The notes beneath the pieces are model-generated. The model saw nothing but the letters and a program-made list of their open reading frames with translations. It searched no databases and was not told where the DNA came from. From Leyella stercorea (lineage in GTDB: Bacteria > Bacteroidota > Bacteroidia > Bacteroidales > Bacteroidaceae): DNA of 64,000 nt. The stretch is from contig NZ_JADYUF010000006.1 in the NCBI RefSeq assembly GCF_021531655.1, positions 40,027 to 104,026 on the forward strand, read 5' to 3'. The position numbers were made by a program, and so were the translations under genes. Of this stretch, positions 42,468 through 49,686 are shown piece by piece. Numbering within the stretch: the stretch's first letter is position 1; each line of letters opens with the position of its first letter.

Positions 42468-43754
42468 TTATAGGAAAACTCCGTATAGCGGCATATTGGT
42501 GATGTTCTTTTGTTGGCGGTATGGCAGCATAGAATAGCGTATGGCTGATATGTCAGGATGTTCCATAAGATAGTTGTGCAATGAAGTGGCCTTTATGCTT
42601 GTTCCGCCCTTTACCTCTATAGGCAATATGGCACCATTGCGTTGAACAAGGAAATCCATTTCCATACGAGAGGTATCGGAACTGTAATAGTAGATGTGAT
42701 TGATGCCCGACGCAAGTAACTGTTGAAGAACATATTGTTCTGTGAACGCTCCTTTATAATCTGTAAACACGTTATCGCCAAGCAACACATCCTTTGCAGC
42801 GGTATCTGCCATAGCCCCCATCAGTCCACAATCGCATAGATAAAGCTTGAATGCCGACAAGTCTTCATAAAACTTCAATGGCAATTCCGGCTTAGTCACC
42901 TTTGTTATCTTATACACCAAACCAGCATCTACCAACCATTGTATTGCCAGTTCAAACTCCTTGGCTCTGCCACCTTTCTTCAATACACCATACACAAACT
43001 TCTTGTTCTCTTTAGATAGTTGACCCAATATCGACTGCCATACCATGTCTATGCGTGGCACTTCTTGCGTAGGAGCATGCTTGGAGAAGTCGCTGGCATA
43101 GTTGGAGAGTATTTCGTTCTGTATAGTGCGCACTTGGTTTAGCAATCTGTTTTCCACATACGTCTTCACTACTTCAGGCATTCCACCCACGTAATAGTAT
43201 TGGCGCAAAAAGTCTTTCAACTTTTCGTGGAACGCATTCATCAATTCATAGTCCTTGCTGTACATTAGTTTAAGCAACTGGTCTTCGCCCATAGCCATTA
43301 GGAATTCTTCAAAATCCATAGGGAACAGACGCATTGTCTGTACCTTGCCTACTGGAAAGGATACACCTGCATGCAAGGCAACACCTAATAGCGAACCTGC
43401 CACCACTATATGATACTCTGGAGCATCTTCGCAGAAATACTTCAATGCTTCCAATGCCTGTGGGAATGCTTGCACCTCATCCAAGAATATAAGAGTCTTG
43501 CCAGGGATTATATCCACTCCAGTCAAAGCACTTAATCCCCGAATGATTCTTGCAGTATCAAAGTCGCCTGCATATATAGCATGTAGATTCTCATTCCTAT
43601 CACAACTGACGTAAGCAAGATTGTCAAATTCATTCAGACCGAATTCTTTTAGAATATAAGTCTTTCCACATTGTCTTACTCCATTTAATATCAATGGCTT
43701 ATGATGCTCTTGATTCTTCCATTCTACAAGTTGGGTATATATCTTTCTTTTCAT
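42468..43754 (-). CDS. AAA family ATPase with DUF4143 domain
   Basis: A 428-residue protein. Walker A is NGVRQCGKTYILKEFG (about 25-40), Walker B is TLIFLDEVQAFPQALE (about 85-100), and the sensor is HIVVAGSLLG (about 133). The C-terminal DUF4143 part (about 205-370) has VDAGLVYKITKVTKPELPL and LCDCGLMGAM, ending in a PD-(D/E)XK-like segment (MEMDFLVQRNGAILPIEVKGG). The family is abundant in Bacteroidota in many copies, and its role is not established. The Asp...Glu-Val-Lys pattern suggests a nuclease-like fold. It stands alone, with a strong terminator and a four-copy 33-nt direct repeat directly upstream. Confidence 0.9.
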   Translation of the reverse strand: MKRKIYTQLVEWKNQEHHKPLILNGVRQCGKTYILKEFGLNEFDNLAYVSCDRNENLHAIYAGDFDTARIIRGLSALTGVDIIPGKTLIFLDEVQAFPQALEALKYFCEDAPEYHIVVAGSLLGVALHAGVSFPVGKVQTMRLFPMDFEEFLMAMGEDQLLKLMYSKDYELMNAFHEKLKDFLRQYYYVGGMPEVVKTYVENRLLNQVRTIQNEILSNYASDFSKHAPTQEVPRIDMVWQSILGQLSKENKKFVYGVLKKGGRAKEFELAIQWLVDAGLVYKITKVTKPELPLKFYEDLSAFKLYLCDCGLMGAMADTAAKDVLLGDNVFTDYKGAFTEQYVLQQLLASGINHIYYYSSDTSRMEMDFLVQRNGAILPIEVKGGTSIKATSLHNYLMEHPDISAIRYSMLPYRQQKNITNMPLYGVFL

Positions 43755-43759
43755 AGATT

Positions 43760-43875
43760 TACACTTTTAGACATATGATAATGTCAGAATGTTACACTTT
43801 TAGACACATGATAACAGAAAAATTCTACATTTTCTGACATATAAAATCATCACAAAGCTACACTTTTCGACACAT
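43760..43875. repeat. Four direct repeats at 33-nt period before the DUF4143 ATPase
   Basis: TACACTTTTAGACATAT (43760), TACACTTTTAGACACAT (43793), TACATTTTCTGACATAT (43826) and TACACTTTTCGACACAT (43859). Each start is exactly 33 nt after the previous one. The first ends 23 nt from window position 43754, where the ATPase begins on the minus strand. A 33-nt step is about three helical turns, so a protein could bind all copies on the same DNA face. Confidence 0.85.
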
Positions 43876-43946
43876 ACGACCAAATAAACATAGAAAAACA
43901 ATCAGGTTATTATATTTTTTTAAGCATAATAACCTATCTTTTTTAT

Positions 43947-43954
43947 TACCTTTG
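43947..43954 (+). promoter_or_regulatory. -7 element for the second ECF sigma operon
   Basis: TACCTTTG, 117 nt before the ATG at 44071. No TTG at 19-20 nt upstream. Confidence 0.5.
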
Positions 43955-44070
43955 CCTAAAATAGGCAACAATGTTTTCCAAAAAGAAAACATGAAGATTT
44001 CTTCATTTTAGGGGTGATTGATTTACGGAAAGTATGTCTATTAGAGTAGAAACAAGAAGAAAATGACGTA

Positions 44071-44559
44071 ATGACTGAAGAAAATGAACAGCAGATGGAA
44101 CAGCTGTTCCACAACAATTACGAACGGATGTATCGCTTTGCCTTTGCCTTGCTACATGACAACGATGTGGCGAAGGATGTGGTGAGCGACGTGTTCTCAA
44201 GGTTGTGGGACAAACAGCTGATTCCTGACCAGGCTTACTTGATGCGGAGCGTGAAGAATGCTTGCATCAATATTATAGCCAAGAAGAAACGGGATGAAAG
44301 GCTTAAGCTGCTTCTTCCTCTCTCGGAAGAGAAACTGACGGAGGAAGAGCCTTACCGCCTGGAAGAACGATGGCAAGCAGCGGTGGATTGCATCGACAAC
44401 GACTTGACCAATCAAACCGCTTCCGTTATCCGATTGTGCTATCGCGAAGGCATGTCGTATAAGGATACAGCAGAAGAATTAGGCATCAGCATCTCGGCTG
44501 TGAACAAGCACATCGTGAAAGGTTTGCGAACGCTCAGAGAAAAGTTGAAAGGAAAGTAG
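44071..44559 (+). CDS. ECF RNA polymerase sigma factor (FecI type)
   Basis: A 162-residue sigma factor. Region 2 (about 10-75) has NYERMYRFAFALLHDNDVAKDVVSDVFSRLWD. Region 4 (about 105-158) has IRLCYREGMSYKDTAEELGISISAVNKHIVKGLRTLREKL. It heads an operon with a FecR-like membrane protein and an outer-membrane receptor, the usual Bacteroidota surface-signalling arrangement. Confidence 0.92.
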   Translation: MTEENEQQMEQLFHNNYERMYRFAFALLHDNDVAKDVVSDVFSRLWDKQLIPDQAYLMRSVKNACINIIAKKKRDERLKLLLPLSEEKLTEEEPYRLEERWQAAVDCIDNDLTNQTASVIRLCYREGMSYKDTAEELGISISAVNKHIVKGLRTLREKLKGK

Positions 44560-44624
44560 CATAACGATTTTTCTATTGTATGAAGACGTCCTTACAATAG
44601 AAACCCTAAAATGAAGAAAAGAAA

Positions 44625-45320
44625 ATGAAACAAGAATTATATAGTATAGATTCACAGAAATGGGATATGCTCCTCGAACTCTTGGAGCATCCTGAAAGGT
44701 ATTCCGAAACCCAAAAGGCAGAACTTTTGGGCGATGAGGAAATGAATGAAATCTATCAGCAGATGGTTGAAACCAGACAGGCACTTGATTTCGACAAGTC
44801 GAATGAAGAAATGAAGATGCCTTCGATTGAGGCTGAATGGAAGAATCTGAAAGATGAAAAGCAGAACAGTACCAAAGCGGTTTCTCCTTGGAGTCCGATG
44901 AGAAAGGTGGCAGCCGTTGCTGCAGTCCTTGTTGTCTCAGGCTTCGCCTTTGCAGCCATTCATCTGGTTACACTCTCTCAGCAGTCATCCGACGATAACG
45001 ACACCGAACTCGTGGCATCTGACGATAATTCCGCACAGCAAGCCCCAACTCCACAGAAAACATATACGGAAGAAAAGACTGACACTGCAAGTATTGCCAA
45101 GTTTCCGTTGGTTTATGAAAACGCTGAGCTTCAGAATATCCTGATCCCTATAGCAGAGCATTTCCATCTTAAGGTGACTTATCAGAACGAGTCGGTTCGC
45201 CATATCCGTCTATTCCTGCAACTGAGGGAGGATATGAGCATAGATGATATCATCACACTGATGAATCATTTCGAGAAAGTGAACATTCGTCGTGAAGGTC
45301 AAACCCTAATAGTGGAATAA
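44625..45320 (+). CDS. FecR-like anti-sigma factor
   Basis: A 231-residue single-pass protein. A cytoplasmic N-terminus of about 95 residues (KWDMLLELLEHPERYSETQ) is followed by one membrane helix about 98-117 (KVAAVAAVLVVSGFAFAAI), then a linker. The C-terminal domain of about 70 residues (FPLVYENAELQNILIPIAEHF to REGQTLIVE) matches the DUF4974/STN-like fold that contacts receptors. The central FecR domain of typical anti-sigma factors is absent, so it is a shortened version. It ends two bases before the receptor gene. Confidence 0.82.
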   Translation: MKQELYSIDSQKWDMLLELLEHPERYSETQKAELLGDEEMNEIYQQMVETRQALDFDKSNEEMKMPSIEAEWKNLKDEKQNSTKAVSPWSPMRKVAAVAAVLVVSGFAFAAIHLVTLSQQSSDDNDTELVASDDNSAQQAPTPQKTYTEEKTDTASIAKFPLVYENAELQNILIPIAEHFHLKVTYQNESVRHIRLFLQLREDMSIDDIITLMNHFEKVNIRREGQTLIVE

Positions 45321-45321
45321 G

Positions 45322-47880
45322 ATGAAAAGATTAAGATACGTTATATTGCTCGTGGGCTTGATGAGTATTTCTCTTCACTCTGCTTATGCCCAACGCATCA
45401 CCCACAACTTCCGCAACACTTCGATGTCGGAAGCTCTCACCGTCCTTGCCAAGAGTACAAAGGATTATCACATCAATTTCATATATGATGAGTTGGAGGA
45501 CTTCATGGTTACCACTAATATCGTGAAGCGAACCGCTCCTGATGCCATCAGGCAAATCATAGGTTTCTATCCGATGAAGATGACGATAGATGGCGACAAT
45601 ATATTCGTGGAATGCACGCAGAAGTCATCTACAAAAATGATTGGTCGCGTAGTTGACAGCAATAATCGCCCGATAGATTTTGCCAATGTAGCGTTGCTTA
45701 ATGTGGGTAATTCTTCATTGATAAATGGCGGTGTGACGAACGAGAATGGTCAGTTTGTGATTCCCAGCAAAGCCTGTAAGGCAATAGTAAGGGTGAGTTG
45801 TGTGGGCTATCAGACTACATTCCATTCATACAATACCGGTATGATAGGAGCAATCGTGCTGCATGAGAACACGATAAACCTTAAAGGCGTGAAGGTAAAA
45901 GCCATGCGCGAGAACATAAAGTTGGGACAGGAGGGTATGATTGTGGATATAGAACATTCCGATATTAACAAGATTGGTACAGCAACTGATGTGTTGCGCG
46001 AAATGCCTCGCGTTGATGTCAGTTCGGATGGAACGGTGAATGTGTTTGCCAAAGGTTCGCCGCTTATCTATATCAACAACCGACAGGTGAGAGATCTCAA
46101 CGAACTGCATCAACTTAAGTCGGATAATATAAAGAATGTAGAGATTGTCACTGCACCAGGTGCTAAATATAATGCAGAGGTTAAGTCCGTAATACGTATC
46201 AATACAATACGCCGTCAGGGCGAAGGATGGAGTGGCGAGAACTATACTACTACAATGTTCAACAAGTGGTGGGGTGGCTCGCAATACATGTCGTCAACAT
46301 ATCGTACTAATAAGGTAGAAGTATTTGTTGAACTATGGGGGTCAACGACACCCGGAGGTGAGGATAATGTGTTGTCTAACGAAATCAAAGGTACGAAGAA
46401 TATATTCATTGAACAGGCAGCACCGCTTAAGTATCGTTCAAAAGGAGCCGGTGCTAAGGCTGGCTTTGCTTATTCCATAGATGATGACAATACATTGGGA
46501 TTGAGCTACGAAAATCAGTCGGGTTTGGGCAAAGGAGAGATGACCGGCTCTTATCAGAAGATAATGGAAGACGGGGTGCAAACAGCATTCATAAACGAAG
46601 CTGCCAATGTGAGGGATTGCTTTAGTCCTACACATAATGCCAATGCATATTATGTGGGTAAGATAGGCAAGTTTGGTGTGGACTTCAACGCTACTTATTT
46701 CTGGAAAAAGAAAGGTAGGACGATGTCAATCAAAGAGAGCAGCGTAGATATTGAGAGTCGCGACGTGCATACACGCAACAGACAGCATAGTGACATGACT
46801 GCTGCCAAACTCATTCTGTCTTACCCCGTTTGGAAAGGAACGCTAAGCGTAGGCACCGAATTTACATCATCACGTATTCGGGGCGAATATACTAATGCCG
46901 AACAATATGTCGCTGCGTCGAATACAAAGATAGAGGAACAGAACATTGCAGGCTTTGCTGAGTATGGCTTGAAGTTTGGCGACTTCTCGGTAAATGTAGG
47001 TGTAAGATATGAGAATGTAAAGTCCAATTATTATTCTTTCGGGGATTGGCAGACTGAGCCGAGTCGTAGATATTCCGATTGGTTCCCTTCTGCTTCTATG
47101 TCATGGAACAGTGGTAAATGGGCATTGCAACTTGCTTATACCTGCAAGACTCAGCGACCCAGCTATAACAGTCTGCGTGATGAGGTGCAGTATGACAACC
47201 GCTATACTTATGAGGGTGGAAATCCATATATCCGTCCATGTATAATAAATAATGTGGACTTGAATGTGGTGTACGATTGGTTGTCGTTCAATGCCGGCTA
47301 CAACTATATCGACAAACCTATGGTGTGGATTGCAACGCTCTACCAAGGCAAGGACATCGTATTTCTGCGCAATGTCAACTTCAATCATAGTAAGGACGTG
47401 TATGTGTCGATAGTGGCTTCGCCACGTTTCGGTTGGTATAATCCTATGGCAGAGATTGACTACACACAGTCGTTCTTGTGTATTGACGGTTTCGATATCA
47501 ACAAACCGTCAAACAGACCGTGCTTCAATTTCCGTCTGAACAATCGTTTCAATATAACGTCTACGCTGAAGGCTTTCCTGAATATGCGATATAAAACAAG
47601 CCGACTTTATGATCTTCAATATTCCAAACAGTTCGCTCAAGTAGACGTGAAGTTCACTAAGTCGTTTCTCAACGACGCTCTTGTATTAGGCGTTTATGCC
47701 AACGACTTGTTCAAGACCGATAAGGAACGTTGGACAATGTATGGCAACCATAATGTAATGACAAAAGATTGTTATGGCTATACGCGCTGTGTGGGTATGA
47801 CCTTGTCGTACAACTTCAATACAGCAAAGAGCAAGTACAAGGGCACGGGTGCAGGCAATACTGAGAAGAACCGTTTGTAA
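45322..47880 (+). CDS. Outer-membrane beta-barrel receptor with STN-like and carboxypeptidase-regulatory-like domains
   Basis: An 852-residue outer-membrane protein. Order: signal peptide (1-23, ending SAYAQ), STN-like domain about 25-95 (FRNTSMSEALTVLAKST), CarboxypepD_reg-like sandwich about 105-185 (MIGRVVDSNNRPIDFANVAL), plug-like segment about 205-300 (EGMIVDIEHSDINKIGTATDVLREMPRVDVS), then a barrel of the OMP_b-brl type. It lacks the C-terminal Phe typical of SusC. The STN-like domain would signal to the FecR-like protein encoded directly upstream, making a self-contained sensory receptor. The ligand is unknown and no SusD gene is present. Confidence 0.85.
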   Translation: MKRLRYVILLVGLMSISLHSAYAQRITHNFRNTSMSEALTVLAKSTKDYHINFIYDELEDFMVTTNIVKRTAPDAIRQIIGFYPMKMTIDGDNIFVECTQKSSTKMIGRVVDSNNRPIDFANVALLNVGNSSLINGGVTNENGQFVIPSKACKAIVRVSCVGYQTTFHSYNTGMIGAIVLHENTINLKGVKVKAMRENIKLGQEGMIVDIEHSDINKIGTATDVLREMPRVDVSSDGTVNVFAKGSPLIYINNRQVRDLNELHQLKSDNIKNVEIVTAPGAKYNAEVKSVIRINTIRRQGEGWSGENYTTTMFNKWWGGSQYMSSTYRTNKVEVFVELWGSTTPGGEDNVLSNEIKGTKNIFIEQAAPLKYRSKGAGAKAGFAYSIDDDNTLGLSYENQSGLGKGEMTGSYQKIMEDGVQTAFINEAANVRDCFSPTHNANAYYVGKIGKFGVDFNATYFWKKKGRTMSIKESSVDIESRDVHTRNRQHSDMTAAKLILSYPVWKGTLSVGTEFTSSRIRGEYTNAEQYVAASNTKIEEQNIAGFAEYGLKFGDFSVNVGVRYENVKSNYYSFGDWQTEPSRRYSDWFPSASMSWNSGKWALQLAYTCKTQRPSYNSLRDEVQYDNRYTYEGGNPYIRPCIINNVDLNVVYDWLSFNAGYNYIDKPMVWIATLYQGKDIVFLRNVNFNHSKDVYVSIVASPRFGWYNPMAEIDYTQSFLCIDGFDINKPSNRPCFNFRLNNRFNITSTLKAFLNMRYKTSRLYDLQYSKQFAQVDVKFTKSFLNDALVLGVYANDLFKTDKERWTMYGNHNVMTKDCYGYTRCVGMTLSYNFNTAKSKYKGTGAGNTEKNRL

Positions 47881-47883
47881 TAA

Positions 47884-47924
47884 AAATGCGGAGGCTATGG
47901 CGTTCTTACCATAACCTCCGCATT
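47884..47924. terminator. Dispersed hairpin repeat, copy 3, acting as bidirectional terminator
   Basis: AATGCGGAGGCTATGG faces CCATAACCTCCGCATT around CGTTCTTA. It lies three bases after the receptor stop and directly before the HD-protein stop. GGAGGCTATGGCG matches the hairpin family seen at 14206, 37373 and 63610. Confidence 0.8.
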
Positions 47925-47925
47925 C

Positions 47926-48564
47926 TTACTCTTGATTCTCTTCATTGAATATACGTTCGAATGTATTTCTTAGCGCATCCTTATTGTTCAGGGCGTCGCG
48001 TATTTCCTTCAGTTTCTTCTCGTTGGGTGAGTTTGTCATCCAAAGGCGGATGTATCCGTGCAACGAATACTTCTGATCCATGTGTTGCAGAAAGCGCTCC
48101 CAATGTTCTTCCTTGCACTTTTCGGGGTAGTGGGTAAGTCCATACTGAACTGTACGTCGGAAGATATGTTCAGGTTCGAGGTCGCGGTCGGCTTCTGCTA
48201 CAATCTTTCCGTATATGCTGCGTGGTGCGTGCGAAGCCGAAGCACGATGGTCTTCCACAGCTTCCTTCATTATCTTTATCTGCTCTTCGCTGAACCATCG
48301 TCTTAGGCGGCGGTCTGCCATAAGTATTTTTCCGCTTGATAAGTGGTGTATGGCTCGTGGTCCTTCAAGCCCAAGATCGTGGTAGGCGGCAATAGCATAT
48401 GCCATATTGATGTCGGCACCAGTAGAAAGAGCGAGTGCGAGCGAGTTCTTTATTACAAGATTAGCGTGGTTCAAGTTGTGTGCTTTGTCGAAATTATTGT
48501 ATCTTGGCAATATGTTGCGCTCGACAAATTCCATAAGGTCGAGGTTTACGATTCTTGTATCCAT
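47926..48564 (-). CDS. HD-domain phosphohydrolase-like protein
   Basis: A 212-residue protein with the HD metal motif: H in NLNHANLVIKNS (about 30), the HD pair in AIAAYHDLGLEGPRAIHHLSSG (about 67), and a later Asp in VAEADRDLEPEHIFRRTVQYG (about 125). Such proteins hydrolyse nucleotides or other phosphoesters. The specific substrate is unknown. It shares a symmetric divergent promoter with menA. No signal peptide is seen. Confidence 0.8.
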   Translation of the reverse strand: MDTRIVNLDLMEFVERNILPRYNNFDKAHNLNHANLVIKNSLALALSTGADINMAYAIAAYHDLGLEGPRAIHHLSSGKILMADRRLRRWFSEEQIKIMKEAVEDHRASASHAPRSIYGKIVAEADRDLEPEHIFRRTVQYGLTHYPEKCKEEHWERFLQHMDQKYSLHGYIRLWMTNSPNEKKLKEIRDALNNKDALRNTFERIFNEENQE

Positions 48565-48587
48565 GAGCGAATGATATTATGATTTAC

Positions 48588-48621
48588 TTGCAAAATTAAT
48601 CTATTATGGTTAATTTTGCAA
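48588..48621. promoter_or_regulatory. Perfectly symmetric divergent promoter between the HD gene and menA
   Basis: TTGCAAAATTAA and TTAATTTTGCAA form 12-bp arms about a 10-nt centre. On plus, TTG (48588-48590), 20 nt, TAATTTTG (48611-48618) serves menA. On minus, TTG (48619-48621), 20 nt, TAATTTTG (48591-48598) serves the HD gene. Both promoters fill the same 34 bp, so polymerase can occupy only one at a time. Confidence 0.8.
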
Positions 48622-48683
48622 GAAACAAGATGCTTTTAAATGTATAAAATCTAAGTTTTCAATTTAAATTCAATGAAATAAAG

Positions 48684-49613
48684 ATGATAGAATCGAATGT
48701 AAAGGTAAACTCTGCCAAGGCGTGGTTTCTTGCAGCGCGACCAAAAACGTTGACAGGTGCAGCTGTGCCCGTTATGATTGGCATTTCGGCAGCGATGGCT
48801 ATGTATGGCAGTAGTGTCAGGGTTGTACCGGCTGTGTTGTGTATGCTTTTTGCGTTGGTGATGCAGATAGATGCCAACTTTGTCAATGATTATTTCGACT
48901 TTATGAAGGGTACCGACGATGAGCAACGTCTTGGACCTAAGCGAGCGTGTGCACAAGGATGGATAACTGCTGCTGCCATGCGTAGCGGTTTGCTTTATAC
49001 TACTATCCTTGCATGTGCTGTGGGATTGCCGTTGGTGTACTTTGGCGGATGGGAGATGATACTCGTTGGCTTTGCATGTGTGGTGTTCTGCTTTCTGTAT
49101 ACCATCTCGTTCTCTTATATCGGACTTGGAGATGTGCTTGTACTCGTATTCTTCGGACTCGTTCCCGTGTGCATGACCTATTGGCTTGTGGCTCCTCCCA
49201 CACCGCTTATGTCTATACCTTGGCCGGTGATAGTGTTGTCTATAGCTTGCGGACTCATCATCGATACATTGCTTGTTGTAAACAACTATCGTGACATCGA
49301 CAACGACCGCCGTGCAGGCAAGCGCACCTTGATTGTACGAATAGGCGAGCGTGGCGGATTGCTGCTCTATATGTTGCTCGGATTGGCAGGTACAATATTG
49401 GCTATTGCTGGTATCATATACCTTAATTGGCACGATGGACAATTTATGCAGTTGATAATGTTGCTGTATATACCGTTCCATGTGAGAGCCTTCGTAGAAA
49501 TGCGACGCATAAGGAAAGGTGCCGAACTCAACAAGGTGCTTGGAATGACGGCACGCAATATGTTCATTTTCGGTGTGTTCGTTTCGGCTGCTTTATTGTT
49601 GGCTTGGCTTTAA
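48684..49613 (+). CDS. menA: 1,4-dihydroxy-2-naphthoate polyprenyltransferase
   Basis: A 309-residue UbiA-family prenyltransferase with eight or nine helices. WFLAARPKTLTGAAVPVMIG at the N-terminus, the first Asp-rich motif NDYFDFMKGTDDEQRLGPKR (about 72-92), and the second NNYRDIDNDRRAGKRTL (about 195) are the MenA hallmarks. It attaches the isoprenoid tail to DHNA in menaquinone synthesis, which fits the cytochrome bd oxidase encoded at the window start. Expressed from a divergent promoter shared with the HD gene. Confidence 0.94.
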   Translation: MIESNVKVNSAKAWFLAARPKTLTGAAVPVMIGISAAMAMYGSSVRVVPAVLCMLFALVMQIDANFVNDYFDFMKGTDDEQRLGPKRACAQGWITAAAMRSGLLYTTILACAVGLPLVYFGGWEMILVGFACVVFCFLYTISFSYIGLGDVLVLVFFGLVPVCMTYWLVAPPTPLMSIPWPVIVLSIACGLIIDTLLVVNNYRDIDNDRRAGKRTLIVRIGERGGLLLYMLLGLAGTILAIAGIIYLNWHDGQFMQLIMLLYIPFHVRAFVEMRRIRKGAELNKVLGMTARNMFIFGVFVSAALLLAWL

Positions 49614-49628
49614 GATAATCATATAAAT

Positions 49629-49671
49629 AAAAAATCCGCAATACTCGAGAAATCGGTATTGCGGATTTTTT
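49629..49671. terminator. Bidirectional terminator between menA and the porin gene
   Basis: AAAAAATCCGCAATAC / GTATTGCGGATTTTTT with an 11-base loop. Poly-A and poly-T ends serve both strands. Confidence 0.9.
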
Positions 49672-49686
49672 ATGTGGGTTGTGGTG

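Noticed and set aside
43760..43875. The 33-nt repeats as a CRISPR array
   Set aside because: Conserved blocks are only about 17 nt with 16-nt gaps, only four copies exist, and no cas genes are present.
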